A stretch of DNA of 64,000 nt from an uncultured Sphingomonadaceae bacterium (GCA_947258815.1 CAMYJW010000005.1:1-64000); one strand, 5' to 3'. Shown: positions 43,981 through 53,829, counted from the stretch's first letter. Notes: a model not told the origin generated them from the letters alone. Program-made: numbers and translations.

Positions 43981-45051
43981 ATGACCGACACTCACCCACC
44001 CTTGAGCCGGGCAGCCGATGACACCGCATCCATGGTGCGATGGTTGCTGGGCGTGGCGCTGCTGGTGCTGACGATCGTGGTTGTCGGCGGAATCACGCGG
44101 CTGACCGAATCGGGGCTTTCGATCACTGAATGGAAGCCGGTTACCGGCGCGATCCCGCCCTTGTCGGACGCAGAATGGCAAGCGGAGTTCGAGGCCTACA
44201 AGCAAATCCCCCAGTATACGCAGGTCAACGGGCCTGCCGGGATGACACTGGCGCAATACAAGTTCATCTATTTCTGGGAATGGATTCACCGGCTGCTGGC
44301 GCGGCTGGTCGGCATTGCGTTCGCGCTGCCGCTTGCGTGGTTCTGGATCAGAAAAACGATTCCCGCCGGATACAAACCGCGCCTGCTCGCGCTGCTGGCG
44401 CTGGGCGGGCTGCAAGGCGCGATCGGCTGGTGGATGGTGACATCGGGGCTGAGCGAAGACGTGAAAGTCAGCCATTTTCGGCTAGCAACGCATTTGCTTA
44501 TCGCGCTGGTCACTCTGGGCGGGCTGATCTGGACCGCGCTTGATCTGATGGGGCTGAGGGATGGAAAGCCGCCAGCCCGGATCAACGGCTTTTGCGCTTT
44601 CGTGCTCCTCGCGCTTTTTGTGCAATTACTGTTCGGCGCGCTCGTTGCCGGACTGCGCGCCGGATATGTCGCGGGCGCGGGCTGGTGGAACTGGGATGCC
44701 TGGCCTTTAATGCAGGGCGCGCTGTGGCCCGATGGCATCGTATGGGTGCGCGCATCGGGCAACGCGCTGCTCAACGATCCTTATCTCGTCCACTTCGTGC
44801 ATCGCTGGTGGGCGTGGGTTGTCGTTGCCGTGCTTGTGGTGATGGCCTGCAAACTGCGCGCGGCGGGACGGCGCGACGTTTCGATCGCAGTCCACAGTGC
44901 GTTTGGCATCCAGTTGCTGCTTGGCATTGCCACTGTGTGGTCAGGAATAGGGCTATGGCTGGCCGTCGCGCACCAGTTCGTCGGAGCGATCCTGCTGGCG
45001 GCGACGGTGTGGGGCGCACACGTTCTGGGATCGGCCGCCAACAGCGATTGA
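43981..45051 (+). CDS. ctaA: Heme A synthase (COX15/CtaA family)
   Basis: A 356-aa integral membrane enzyme converting heme O to heme A for cytochrome aa3. Eight hydrophobic segments; conserved GGITRLTESGLSITEWKPVT, FWEWIHRLLARLVG, and the C-terminal YLVHFVHRWWAW and VAHQFVGA with heme-ligand His residues. ATG 43981 (MTDTHPPLSR) is chosen over an upstream frame from 43915 that overlaps the palindrome. Confidence 0.96.
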   Translation: MTDTHPPLSRAADDTASMVRWLLGVALLVLTIVVVGGITRLTESGLSITEWKPVTGAIPPLSDAEWQAEFEAYKQIPQYTQVNGPAGMTLAQYKFIYFWEWIHRLLARLVGIAFALPLAWFWIRKTIPAGYKPRLLALLALGGLQGAIGWWMVTSGLSEDVKVSHFRLATHLLIALVTLGGLIWTALDLMGLRDGKPPARINGFCAFVLLALFVQLLFGALVAGLRAGYVAGAGWWNWDAWPLMQGALWPDGIVWVRASGNALLNDPYLVHFVHRWWAWVVVAVLVVMACKLRAAGRRDVSIAVHSAFGIQLLLGIATVWSGIGLWLAVAHQFVGAILLAATVWGAHVLGSAANSD

Positions 45052-45301
45052 ACGCTGGCAATGGTGGTGGGTGTGCTTTTGCGGCACCAACGGATGGCCT
45101 TCTGCGCGACCAGCGCAAAATCCCCACTTGACGAACGCCTGATTGCCTGTCCCAATGTGAACGGGTCATCGACTCTGCATACGCTTGGGGGAAGCGGTGG
45201 AGAGTTCAGTCAGAGGCAGGGGCACTGCGCAAGATGAAATTTGCTGAGCGCTGCAAAGCGACATTGGGATGCCTTGCGGGATTTTCCGGAGGCTGCGGGC
45301 A

Positions 45302-46060
45302 ATGACAAAAGATCGCCGGTCGCGTCAGGCGGCCTTGCTTGCCGGCGCGATGGCCATCATGCCCGTCGTTGCAGCAGCCATGCCATCCGTGTCGGCTGCC
45401 ACATCCAGACCAGCGCAGTTCCAGCCGCCACGCGAACCGATGGTGTTGACCCGCACGCTGCACCGGGCACTTCCGGGCGGAGCCGAAGTGAAAACCCGGC
45501 GCAGTTACGAAGTGCGCTTCGTGTCAGACGGCGATGGCTACCGCATTGACGGTGAGCTGCTGGAAACGCTGGTCGATGCGCCGCCCGCGCTTCAGGCACT
45601 TGCTGCGCTGGAAAAACGTCGGCCGGACGACAGCATGTTCCCGATGCGCCTTGACGCGCGCGGACTGCTGAAACCCGCCGAATCGCCAGTCACGTCAAGC
45701 GCAACGTCGCAACAGGCCGTCGATCTGGCGCTTCGCCATATCGATCGGCTCAACCTGCCAGCCGGGCAGGCAAAAGAGGCCCGGACATTCGTCAATCAGA
45801 TCAGGAACCGGACCGGACACACCCCCTGGCCGGACGACCTGTTCAATCCCGCCCCCGGACAGCGGCGCCAGGTTCAGACTATCCCGCTTCCGAACGGCGG
45901 GCAGGGGCAGGTTTCGATTGAGATCGAAGCCCACGCCGACGCGCCCACCGGCCTGCTTGCGTCGTTCGCGCGCACTGTAACGACCGAACTGGGCGGCGAT
46001 TCGCGGATCACGCGCGAGATCTGGACGCTTTCAGACAAGATCCGGGATCGGAGCCTGTAA
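45302..46060 (+). CDS. Uncharacterised secreted protein, 252 aa
   Basis: ATG 45302 (MTKDRRSRQAALLAGAMAIM) starts a signal peptide ending near SVSAA; the upstream frame to 45269 is not needed. The mature part has paired strands (TRTLHRALPGGAEVKTRRSY, then EVRFVSDGDGYRIDGELLET) and a long helix. No family recognised. It precedes rplM with a 170-nt gap. Confidence 0.65.
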   Translation: MTKDRRSRQAALLAGAMAIMPVVAAAMPSVSAATSRPAQFQPPREPMVLTRTLHRALPGGAEVKTRRSYEVRFVSDGDGYRIDGELLETLVDAPPALQALAALEKRRPDDSMFPMRLDARGLLKPAESPVTSSATSQQAVDLALRHIDRLNLPAGQAKEARTFVNQIRNRTGHTPWPDDLFNPAPGQRRQVQTIPLPNGGQGQVSIEIEAHADAPTGLLASFARTVTTELGGDSRITREIWTLSDKIRDRSL

Positions 46061-46230
46061 ACCGCAGCCCCGGCCCATGCGCTTTCACGGCCCACATTGG
46101 CAAGGTATCATTTTACCTCCGCCGTGTGCCGCAGATTCGCTTGACTTCCCGCTTGTTTTCGTCGAATTGGCCGCCTTCTCGCTCACCGGGCATCGGGCCC
46201 GTGTGGCAACTCAAAGGGATTTGACCAGCC

Positions 46231-46710
46231 ATGAAGGCGCTCAGCAAGGTCACCCGGTCAATCAAACCGGCCGAGGTGGAAAAGAAGTGGCATCTGATCG
46301 ATGCCGATGGACTGGTGGTGGGCCGCGTGGCTTCTATCATCGCCAATATCCTGCGCGGCAAGCACAAAGCCAGCTACACTCCGCACGTTGATTGCGGCGA
46401 CCATGTCATTGTCATCAATGCAGAAAAAGTGCGGCTGACGGGCAACAAGCGCGCGCAGAAAACCTATTATCGCCACACCGGTTATCCGGGCGGCATCAAG
46501 GGCGTTACGGCCGAGAAAGTTCTCGATGGCCGCTTCCCCGAACGCGTGATCGAAAAAGCGGTTGAGCGCATGATCCCCCGCGGACCGCTGGGCCGCGATC
46601 AGATGCGCGCGCTGCACGTTTATGGCGGCACCGAACATCCCCATGCGGGCAACCAGCCCGAAACGATCGATGTCGCTTCCATGAATCGCAAGAACAAGGT
46701 GGGTGCCTGA
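46231..46710 (+). CDS. rplM: 50S ribosomal protein L13
   Basis: A 159-aa L13: [20 protein letters not shown], then [18 protein letters not shown] and HTGYPGGIK. Its TGA shares one base with the rpsI start ATG, the usual L13-S9 pair. Confidence 0.98.
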   Translation: MKALSKVTRSIKPAEVEKKWHLIDADGLVVGRVASIIANILRGKHKASYTPHVDCGDHVIVINAEKVRLTGNKRAQKTYYRHTGYPGGIKGVTAEKVLDGRFPERVIEKAVERMIPRGPLGRDQMRALHVYGGTEHPHAGNQPETIDVASMNRKNKVGA

Positions 46711-47234
46711 TGTCAGATAACGAAACTGTCGAAAGCCTGTCCGACCTCAAGGAACTGACCGGCGATGCGCCTGCCGCGCCCGAAGGCGAAGCACCTGCAG
46801 AGCCTGCAGCGCCAACAATGCCGCTGCGCGAGCAGGAGCTTGATGCGTATGGCCGCGCTTATGCAACCGGCCGCCGCAAGGATGCCGTTGCGCGTGTCTG
46901 GCTCAAGCCGGGCACTGGCAAAGTCACCATCAATGGCCGCGATCAGGAAGTGTATTTCGCACGCCCGACGCTGCGCCTGGTGATCAACCAGCCGTTCCAG
47001 ATCGCAGACCGTGATGGCCAGTACGATGTTGTCGCCACTGTCAGCGGCGGTGGCCTTTCCGGCCAGGCCGGTGCCGTCAAGCACGGCATCTCACAGGCAC
47101 TGACGAAATACGAACCGGCCCTTCGCGCGCCGGTCAAGGCTGCGGGCTTCCTGACGCGTGACAGCCGCGTTGTTGAACGTAAGAAATACGGCCGCGCCAA
47201 GGCCCGTCGCAGCTTCCAGTTCTCGAAGCGCTAA
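46710..47234 (+). CDS. rpsI: 30S ribosomal protein S9 with acidic N-terminal extension
   Basis: A 174-aa protein. The conserved S9 body starts near residue 47 ([20 protein letters not shown]) and ends [10 protein letters not shown], the tail that reaches the P-site tRNA. The first 45 residues ([20 protein letters not shown] and so on) are acidic and low complexity and are absent from standard 130-aa S9. The start cannot be moved because it overlaps the rplM stop and no other start precedes the core. Confidence 0.97.
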   Translation: MSDNETVESLSDLKELTGDAPAAPEGEAPAEPAAPTMPLREQELDAYGRAYATGRRKDAVARVWLKPGTGKVTINGRDQEVYFARPTLRLVINQPFQIADRDGQYDVVATVSGGGLSGQAGAVKHGISQALTKYEPALRAPVKAAGFLTRDSRVVERKKYGRAKARRSFQFSKR

Positions 47235-47269
47235 TTGCGAACGGCCTTTCAAGGCATACCGGATTGAAG

Positions 47270-47296
47270 GGTCGCGCCGCGCGCGGCCCTTTTTTC
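47270..47296 (+). terminator. Rho-independent terminator after rplM-rpsI
   Basis: GGGTCGCGC-cg-CGCGCGGCCC followed by TTTTTTC. Ends the ribosomal protein transcript 36 nt after the rpsI stop. Confidence 0.88.
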
Positions 47297-47310
47297 TTGC
47301 GCGCAGGCCC

Positions 47311-48066
47311 TCAGGCGTCAACGCCATCATGCAATGCGCAAAACTCCACCCGCACGTCGCGACCATCGATCACGATGCGGTTAAAGCCGGGCGGGCTGGA
47401 ACGAAGCCGCGTGGACAGCGTGCCCGAACCGATCATTCGCAGCGAATGGCCATCAATCGCATAGGCAAGATCGAACGGCACATGGACATGCCCCGAAAGC
47501 ACGACATCGGCGCCTGCACGGGCAAGGGCTGCAAATGCGCGATCGCCATGGATCGTGGGATTGGGCGAACCGGGCGGCCCCGCCATCAAGGGGTGATGGC
47601 AGGTCACGATTTTCAGCCGCGGATCGTCGGAAAGAGCGTCCAGCCGCGCCAGAGTTTCTGACAGCGCATTATCGGTGACAACGCCATCCGACCAGGGAAA
47701 CCGGGTTTGCGCGGGCACTGTCGTCAGCAGCGAAACGAACGCGATACCGGGCAGATCAAGCGGCGCGGCAACGGCCGCCGCCAGCTTTTCATAGCGTTTG
47801 AACGGCGTGCGAAATCGTTCAATCGGATTGTAATAGGGCATATCGTGGTTGCCCACTTCCAGAGCCACCGGCACGCCAAGGCCCGCAAACCATTCGCGCG
47901 CGGCGGCATATTCACGGTGTTTCGCGCGCTGGGTGATATCGCCGGTGCAGATAACCGCATCGGGCTTCTCGTGCGCAACGGCCTGCGCAAAGCCATCGTG
48001 CGCAGCCGGATCTTCAACGCCGAAGTGAACGTCGCTGACATGAAACAGGGTGACTGGCGCGTTCAT
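47311..48066 (-). CDS. Metallophosphoesterase (calcineurin-like)
   Basis: ATG 48066 (MNAPVTLFHVSDVHFG) gives 251 aa. Calcineurin-like metal motifs: SDVHFG, CTGDIT, VGNHDM, TCHHPL and SGHVHVP. The fold matches class III nucleotidyl-cyclic phosphodiesterases and DNA/RNA phosphatases; the substrate is unknown. It overlaps the downstream small membrane protein gene by 4 nt. Confidence 0.88.
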   Translation of the reverse strand: MNAPVTLFHVSDVHFGVEDPAAHDGFAQAVAHEKPDAVICTGDITQRAKHREYAAAREWFAGLGVPVALEVGNHDMPYYNPIERFRTPFKRYEKLAAAVAAPLDLPGIAFVSLLTTVPAQTRFPWSDGVVTDNALSETLARLDALSDDPRLKIVTCHHPLMAGPPGSPNPTIHGDRAFAALARAGADVVLSGHVHVPFDLAYAIDGHSLRMIGSGTLSTRLRSSPPGFNRIVIDGRDVRVEFCALHDGVDA

Positions 48067-48329
48067 ACCTTCCCGGTCAGGATCATCCACGCCGATGCAC
48101 CGTTAAGCGCGCTATATGCCAGATAGGCGAGTGCCCAGCCTGCCGACCCGGCATCGACCATCAGCATCGCCCCCAGCAGGATGACAAATTCAACCGCCAG
48201 GCTAAAGCGGCCACCCGACTTCTGAAAGAACCAGGGCATCTGGCTCAGAATCGGATGCGCACTTTCCAGCACGGCCTTGTGCATGGCAAAATTGGCTATG
48301 CCGAGCATGAAGAGGGCGAAAATGGCCAT
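48063..48329 (-). CDS. Small membrane protein, 88 aa
   Basis: ATG 48329 (MAIFALFMLGIANFAMHKAV) starts a protein with three hydrophobic segments (about 1-17, 42-60, 65-83). Longer frames to 48470 have no support. It overlaps the start of the metallophosphoesterase gene by 4 nt, so the two are co-transcribed. Function unknown. Confidence 0.7.
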   Translation of the reverse strand: MAIFALFMLGIANFAMHKAVLESAHPILSQMPWFFQKSGGRFSLAVEFVILLGAMLMVDAGSAGWALAYLAYSALNGASAWMILTGKV

Positions 48330-48375
48330 CGAAGCGCGCAATGTAACCACTGCGCGCCCAATGCGCCAGCGCCGA

Positions 48376-49902
48376 TCAGCCGTTCTGCAGCAGACGTTCT
48401 TTGGCGATCTTGTCTTTCCAGTGCAGCGGCGCGATCGTGTGGACGTTGTTGCCTTCGCTATCGACGGCAACCGTGACCGGCATATCCTCTACTTCGAATT
48501 CGTAAATCGCTTCCATGCCAAGATCCTCGAACGCCACGACCTTTGCTTCGCGAATCGCCCGCGCCACCAGATAGGCCGCGCCGCCCACCGCCATCAGATA
48601 GGCAACCTTGTGATCGGCGATAACTTTCGTCGCGCCCTGCCCGCGCTCTGCCTTGCCGATCATCGTCAACAGCCCGAGCTGGCACATCATATCGGTGAAC
48701 TTGTCCATCCGGGTTGCCGTGGTCGGGCCCGCCGGACCGACAACTTCGCCCATGATCGGATCGACCGGGCCGACATAGTAGATCGACCGGCCCCTGAAAT
48801 CGACGGGCAGTTCCTCGCCTTTTTCGAGCATGTCCTGAATACGCTTGTGCGCGGCATCGCGCCCGGTCAGCATCTTTCCGCTAAGCAGCAGCCGATCGCC
48901 ATTGCGCCAGCTTTTTACTTCATCGTGGGTCAGCGTATCGAGATTGACGCGCTTGGCAGCGGCGTCCGGCTCCCAATGCACTTGCGGCCAGTCATCGAGA
49001 TTCGGTTTCTCAAGGTAACGTGGCCCCGATCCATCGAGCGTGAAATGCGCGTGGCGCGTGGCGGCGCAATTCGGAATCATGGCCACGGGTTTACCCGCGG
49101 CATGGCAAGGCCAGTCCTTGATTTTCACGTCCAGAATCGTCGAAAGACCGCCCAGCCCCTGCGCACCGATGCCCAGTTCATTGACCTTGTCGAAAATTTC
49201 GATGCGCAGCGCTTCGATATCGGTCTTCGGGCCGCGCGCCTTGAGCTGGCCCATGTCGATCGGGTCCATCAGGCTTTCCTTGGCCAGCTTCACACAGTGT
49301 TCCGCCGTGCCGCCGATACCGATGCCCAGCATGCCCGGCGGACACCAGCCCGCGCCCATCTGCGGCAACATTTCCAGAACCCAATCGACGATATTGTCGC
49401 TGGGGTTCATCATCTTGAACTTTGACTTGTTCTCACTGCCGCCGCCTTTGGCAGCCACATCGATCGATACCGTGTTGCCCGGCACCATCTCCACCGAAAG
49501 CACACACGGCGTGTTGTCTTTCGTGTTGCGCCGGGTGAACGCCGGATCGGTAAGGATCGAGGCGCGCAGCTTGTTTTCCGGGTTGTTATAGGCCCGCCGC
49601 ACGCCCTCATCGACCACGTCCTGCAGCGACATGTCGGATTCAAGACGGCATTCCTGACCCCATTTGACGAATACGTTGACGATGCCGGTGTCCTGACAGA
49701 TCGGCCGGTGCCCTTCGGCGCACATGCGGCTGTTCGTCAAAATCTGGGCAATCGCATCCTTCGCGGCCGGGCCCTGTTCCGCCTCATAGGCTTCGCCCAA
49801 TGCGCGGATATAATCCATCGGGTGATAGTAGGATATGTACTGCAACGCGTCGGCCACGCTGTCGATCAGGTCTTGTTCGCGGATAGTCACCATTCCGGCC
49901 AT
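48376..49902 (-). CDS. Fumarate hydratase, class I (Fe-S)
   Basis: A 508-aa [4Fe-4S] class I fumarase. The N-terminal half has the cluster cysteines (CQDTG, GAGWCPPGM, IPNCAATRH) and VEMVPGNTVSIDVAAKGGGS; the C-terminal half has GRDAAHKRIQDML, YYVGPVDPIMGEVVGPAGP-TTATRMD and KAERGQGATKVIADHKVAYL. It replaces class II FumC in the TCA cycle and is oxygen-sensitive. Start 49902 has GGAG 9 nt upstream; 49917 or 49893 are alternatives. Confidence 0.95.
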   Translation of the reverse strand: MAGMVTIREQDLIDSVADALQYISYYHPMDYIRALGEAYEAEQGPAAKDAIAQILTNSRMCAEGHRPICQDTGIVNVFVKWGQECRLESDMSLQDVVDEGVRRAYNNPENKLRASILTDPAFTRRNTKDNTPCVLSVEMVPGNTVSIDVAAKGGGSENKSKFKMMNPSDNIVDWVLEMLPQMGAGWCPPGMLGIGIGGTAEHCVKLAKESLMDPIDMGQLKARGPKTDIEALRIEIFDKVNELGIGAQGLGGLSTILDVKIKDWPCHAAGKPVAMIPNCAATRHAHFTLDGSGPRYLEKPNLDDWPQVHWEPDAAAKRVNLDTLTHDEVKSWRNGDRLLLSGKMLTGRDAAHKRIQDMLEKGEELPVDFRGRSIYYVGPVDPIMGEVVGPAGPTTATRMDKFTDMMCQLGLLTMIGKAERGQGATKVIADHKVAYLMAVGGAAYLVARAIREAKVVAFEDLGMEAIYEFEVEDMPVTVAVDSEGNNVHTIAPLHWKDKIAKERLLQNG

Positions 49903-50068
49903 GTCTGTGCGCTCCATTGCTGGGAGGAAATCTGCTGTCGCCATAAGCATGCGGCGCGCGCGCGTCAAAGCGCTTGGCCTCGTCCACTGCTTGACTTAGA
50001 AGGCCCCTCAAATATGCAGAACCGCGCACATCGCGTGCGGTGCACAAAGGACAGGCTTGCAGGTGACC

Positions 50069-50665
50069 ATGAACCAGGAACGCAGCGGCAGCGACACTGA
50101 AACCGCGCGACTCGCGATGATTAACAGCCAGCTGCGAACCAGCGGCGTGAACCAGCCGTGGGTTCTGGCCGCTATGGCAAGCATTCCGCGCGAAGATTTC
50201 GTGCCCGAAGCAATGCGCTCTGCCGCGTACATAGACCGTTCGATTCCACTGGGCGAAGGACGCGCGCTGGCCTCGCCGCTCACGCATGGAAAGATGCTCG
50301 CCGAAGCAGCGCCGACAAAGAACGATACGGTTCTGCTTGTCGGTGACGGTAAAGGCTATCTGGCCGCGCTGCTGGCGCAGCTTTGTGGCGCGCTCGATGC
50401 GCTCGATCCGGCAGAGGCCGCTCAAAAACGCGGCAAGGGCGCTTACTCGCTGATCGTTGTGGACGGCGCAATCGAACAGCTCCCCAAAACGCTTGCATCC
50501 CAGCTTGCCGAGGGCGGTCGCATCATTACCGGCGTGGTCGAACGCGGCGTGACACGCCTTGCCGCCGGAACAAAATCGGGTGGTGAGGTATCACTGCTGC
50601 CGTTGGCGGAAATCGGCATTCCCGCCCTTCCCCCGTTCGAAGCCCCAAAAAGCTGGAGTTTCTGA
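50069..50665 (+). CDS. Protein-L-isoaspartate O-methyltransferase family protein
   Basis: ATG 50069 (MNQERSGSDT) gives 198 aa. The N-terminal MINSQLRTSGVNQPWVLAAM and IPREDFVPE with SIPLGEGRALASP follow the Pcm pattern; the SAM-binding motif reads VLLVGDGKGYLAALLA rather than the usual VLEIGTGSGY. The protein ends earlier than most Pcm. Repair of isoaspartyl residues is therefore uncertain. It shares one base with the tolC start. Confidence 0.8.
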   Translation: MNQERSGSDTETARLAMINSQLRTSGVNQPWVLAAMASIPREDFVPEAMRSAAYIDRSIPLGEGRALASPLTHGKMLAEAAPTKNDTVLLVGDGKGYLAALLAQLCGALDALDPAEAAQKRGKGAYSLIVVDGAIEQLPKTLASQLAEGGRIITGVVERGVTRLAAGTKSGGEVSLLPLAEIGIPALPPFEAPKSWSF

Positions 50666-52122
50666 TGTTGCGGTCCAGGACTGCTCCTGCCGCGATTCTT
50701 GCGGGCCTCGGCATGCTGGCCTTGCAAATGACCGGCCCGGCGGCTGCCGACACCCTGCGCGAAGCACTTGCCGCAGCCTATCGGACTAACCCGACTCTGC
50801 AAGCGGCCCGCGCACAGCAACGCGGGATCGACGAGAATGTGCCGATCGAAAAAGCGGCCGGGCGCCCATCGATCACCAGCGACGCAAGTTTTACGGAATT
50901 TCTCAAGCGCAGCGACAATAATTTCGCCAGCCCCGAACGAGTGCTGAACGGCAATGTCCAGTTGGGCGTGCCGATCTACTCCGGTGGCGCGGTCAAAAAC
51001 GCGGTAAGGGCCGCCAAGACCCGCGTGGAAGCGGGTCAATCGGATTTGCGCGCGACCGAATCGGCCATTTTTTCGCAAGTCGTCGCCGCCTACATGGATG
51101 TCATCCTGCAACAGGCGGTGGTTGGCCTGAATCGCAATCAGGTTGAGGTTCTCGATGTCAATCTGCAGGCGACGAGCGATCGGTTCGAAATCGGCGATCT
51201 GACCCGCACCGATGTCGCGCAATCGCAATCGCGGCTGTCGCTGGCACAAGGCGATGCCCGCACTGCCGCTGCCAATCTGGCATCGGCGCGTGAACGGTAT
51301 ATCCAGCTGGTAGGCACGGCGCCGCAAAGCCTTGCACCGCCCCCGCCACTGCCAAATTTGCCCGAATCGGCGGATCAGGCGGTTGCGGTCGCGCTTGAAT
51401 ACAATCCCGATCTGATTGCCGCGCGGGAACGCTCCGCAGCCTCCGAATATGACATCAACGTAGCCGGATCGTCGCGATTGCCCAAACTCAGCCTCTACAG
51501 CACCGGCAGCTATAACGATTATTTCGATACGCTTGGCGGACAGACGGCCAACAATTTTTCGCAGACCGAGAAGACCGCGCAAGTGGGCGCGCAGATATCG
51601 ATACCGATCTTTCAGGGTGGCAGACCGGCGGCACAGCGGCGCCAGGCCCAGGCATTCGCATCGGCGGCAATGGAAACCGAAATCGCGGTCGAACGCGATG
51701 TTATCGCGCAGACCCGTGCCACGTATTCATCCTGGCTCGCCGCACAGGGGCTGATCGAATCGATGCAGTCCGCCGTTGCCGCCGCCGAACTCAGCCTTGA
51801 AGGCGTGCAGGCCGAAAACAGCGTCGGCAGCCGCTCGATCCTTGATATCCTCAATGCCGAACAGGAACTGCTGTCCGCGCGCGTTCGTCTGGCAACAGCG
51901 CGGCGCAATGCCTATGTCGCGGGCTTCTCGCTGCTGGCCGCGATGGGCAAGGCCGAGGCGCGCGACCTCAATCTCGATGGCGGCACGCTGTATGACCCCG
52001 AAATCAACTACAAGCGCGTGCGCGGCAAGTGGTTTGACTGGGACGATGATGCGCGGCCAAAGCCGATTTCGACACGCACCATTGACACGCAAGCTCAGGA
52101 CGGCGAGATTCCAGAGCAATGA
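50665..52122 (+). CDS. TolC-family outer membrane channel
   Basis: A 485-aa protein with a signal peptide (ILAGLGMLALQMTGPAAA) and the TolC/OEP repeat: DTLREALAAAYRTNPTLQAA in the first half and EYNPDLIAARERSAASEYDI in the second, each followed by long coiled helices. FQGGRPAAQRRQAQAFA and GSRSILDILNAEQELLSA are typical. It forms the outer membrane exit duct for type I secretion or RND efflux. The partner pump is not in this window. Confidence 0.95.
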   Translation: MLRSRTAPAAILAGLGMLALQMTGPAAADTLREALAAAYRTNPTLQAARAQQRGIDENVPIEKAAGRPSITSDASFTEFLKRSDNNFASPERVLNGNVQLGVPIYSGGAVKNAVRAAKTRVEAGQSDLRATESAIFSQVVAAYMDVILQQAVVGLNRNQVEVLDVNLQATSDRFEIGDLTRTDVAQSQSRLSLAQGDARTAAANLASARERYIQLVGTAPQSLAPPPPLPNLPESADQAVAVALEYNPDLIAARERSAASEYDINVAGSSRLPKLSLYSTGSYNDYFDTLGGQTANNFSQTEKTAQVGAQISIPIFQGGRPAAQRRQAQAFASAAMETEIAVERDVIAQTRATYSSWLAAQGLIESMQSAVAAAELSLEGVQAENSVGSRSILDILNAEQELLSARVRLATARRNAYVAGFSLLAAMGKAEARDLNLDGGTLYDPEINYKRVRGKWFDWDDDARPKPISTRTIDTQAQDGEIPEQ

Positions 52123-52143
52123 ATCGCACCAGGGGGATTTGCG

Positions 52144-52605
52144 ATGCGCCATTCGGGTGAGCCGACCGTCGAGGAAATACTCGATTCGATCAAACAGGTT
52201 ATCGCGCGCGATAACCGTGAAGGCGCCGCGCAGGTTCGCCAGCATCGCGAGACGGATGGCATTGCCGACGACGATGAAGAAAGCGATGCGGATGACGATA
52301 TTCTCGACCTGACGGACAGCGTCGAATTCGTCGAAGATGAAGAAAGCGATGAGGCCGCCGACGACGCGCCGCTTGTGACCGAACGTTCGCAAGCCAGCAT
52401 GCGCGAATCGCTGGCCGCACTGGCGATGCTGTCTGAGCCGGGTGCCCAGCCCCGGATCGTGCGGTCGGGTGAAACGTCGCTGGAAGGTCTGGTGCGTGAA
52501 CTGCTGCGTCCGGCTCTGGCCGAGTGGCTGGACCAGAACCTGCCTCCGATCGTTGAACGCATGGTCGCTGAGGAAATCAGGCGCATCGCGGGCAAGAAGA
52601 GCTAA
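52144..52605 (+). CDS. popZ: PopZ-family polar organising protein (DUF2497)
   Basis: A 153-aa protein with an N-terminal EPTVEEILDSIKQVIARDNR helix, an acidic disordered middle (DDDEESDADDDILDLTD and similar) and a C-terminal LVRELLRPALAEWLDQNLPP followed by IVERMVAEEIRRIAGKK. This is the layout of PopZ, which anchors the chromosome at the cell pole in alphaproteobacteria. In related genomes it often precedes valS; here a thioesterase follows instead. Confidence 0.9.
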   Translation: MRHSGEPTVEEILDSIKQVIARDNREGAAQVRQHRETDGIADDDEESDADDDILDLTDSVEFVEDEESDEAADDAPLVTERSQASMRESLAALAMLSEPGAQPRIVRSGETSLEGLVRELLRPALAEWLDQNLPPIVERMVAEEIRRIAGKKS

Positions 52606-52673
52606 GCTCAGGATCTGGACCGCTTCACGCCCGCCGACTGGACGGATCGCATTCTTGCCCTTAGTGGCGCCTC

Positions 52674-53105
52674 ATGCCCAAGCCCGATCCTGCCCTGCTT
52701 GATCCAGCACGTTTTCGGTTCAGCTGCGATATAACCACACGCTTCAGCGATCTGGATTTCAACTGGCACGTCAACAACGTAGCGATGTCAGACCTCTTGC
52801 AGGAGGGCCGCGTGCGCTTTCATTCCGCGTGCGGATGGAAGCCGGGCCTTGATGGCAATGCCCCGATGGCGGCCAGCATTTCCGTCGATTTTCTGGGGGA
52901 GGCCCGTCATCCCGATCCGGTCACCGTTCATGCGGCTTTGCTTGATGTCGGGCGGACCAGTCATACCCTTGCCGAACTGGCCATGCAGGGCGATGCGGTC
53001 ATCGCCTTCGCGCAGGTCGTCATGGTCTGCGTGAAAGATGGTGCGCCGATAGAAAATCCGGCGGAATTCGTGGCCAATGCGCAATCATGGATGCTCAGGC
53101 CATGA
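52674..53105 (+). CDS. Acyl-CoA thioesterase, 4HBT family
   Basis: A 143-aa hotdog-fold protein: [20 protein letters not shown] holds the active-site Asp and the HVNN turn. Expected to hydrolyse acyl-CoA or related thioesters. Overlaps the ferredoxin-like gene by 4 nt. Confidence 0.88.
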   Translation: MPKPDPALLDPARFRFSCDITTRFSDLDFNWHVNNVAMSDLLQEGRVRFHSACGWKPGLDGNAPMAASISVDFLGEARHPDPVTVHAALLDVGRTSHTLAELAMQGDAVIAFAQVVMVCVKDGAPIENPAEFVANAQSWMLRP

Positions 53106-53488
53106 GCGTTACGGACTCAGGAAAAATCGCAGCCGCGCGCGAGGCGTTCAACGCTTATGGCGGCGATCTGGTGGAACGGCACATATTTCTCTGCGCCGAA
53201 TCGCAGAAAGGGGCCTGTTGCCCGCGTGCGGCCGGTGAAGCATCGTGGAAGTTCCTGAAAGCCCGGCTGAAGGAACTGCAACTGGATAAGCGCGGCGGCA
53301 TCTATCGCACCAAGGCAGACTGTCTGCGAATCTGCGCGGCAGGGCCGATCGCCGTCGTCTGGCCCGATGGCGTGTGGTATCACAGCTGCACGCCCGCAGC
53401 GCTGGAAAGGATCATTCAGGAGCACCTGATCGGCGGCGTTCCGGTCGAGGAATTCCGGCTCACCGCTTCGGACAGTGAACGGACCTAG
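53102..53488 (+). CDS. (2Fe-2S) thioredoxin-like ferredoxin domain protein
   Basis: ATG 53102 gives 128 aa. Four cysteines in the thioredoxin-like ferredoxin arrangement: [14 protein letters not shown], then [20 protein letters not shown]. Similar to the NuoE-like ferredoxin fold. A small Fe-S electron carrier of unknown partner. Confidence 0.88.
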   Translation: MSVTDSGKIAAAREAFNAYGGDLVERHIFLCAESQKGACCPRAAGEASWKFLKARLKELQLDKRGGIYRTKADCLRICAAGPIAVVWPDGVWYHSCTPAALERIIQEHLIGGVPVEEFRLTASDSERT

Positions 53489-53535
53489 GCCGCGTGGGCC
53501 AATTCCCTGTGGCCTCCACGGCCCGGAATCAAAGC

Positions 53536-53829
53536 CTAAGGCGTCTGATCGTCTTCCAGCGGATCGATGATCGAATCATCATGTCCGCTTCCGCTTGACA
53601 GGAAAACCAGCCCCATCAGTCCAGCCGTCAACAGCATGGCAAAGCCGATGCCCAGCGCCGTCGCTATGAAGAAATGGACCGAAATAAAGCCGTTGCTGCG
53701 GTAAAGCGCGACCATGGCGATAATCACCACGATAACCGTGACCAGCATCATCCAGCGCATCAGTCGCCGATAGCGCGCCCATGCATGGGCCGCACGCTCC
53801 GGGTCATCGAGAGGTGAATTGGGGATCAT
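53536..53829 (-). CDS. Small membrane protein with acidic tail, 97 aa
   Basis: ATG 53829 (MIPNSPLDDPERAAHAWARY) begins a 97-aa protein with two transmembrane helices (MLVTVIVVIIAMVALY and FFIATALGIGFAMLLTAGLM) and an acidic C-terminus (DDSIIDPLEDDQTP). Function unknown. Confidence 0.75.
   Translation of the reverse strand: MIPNSPLDDPERAAHAWARYRRLMRWMMLVTVIVVIIAMVALYRSNGFISVHFFIATALGIGFAMLLTAGLMGLVFLSSGSGHDDSIIDPLEDDQTP

Noticed and set aside
46141..46170. TTGACT with 17-nt spacing to GAATTG as the rplM promoter
   Set aside because: The -10 match is poor; kept out of the feature list.
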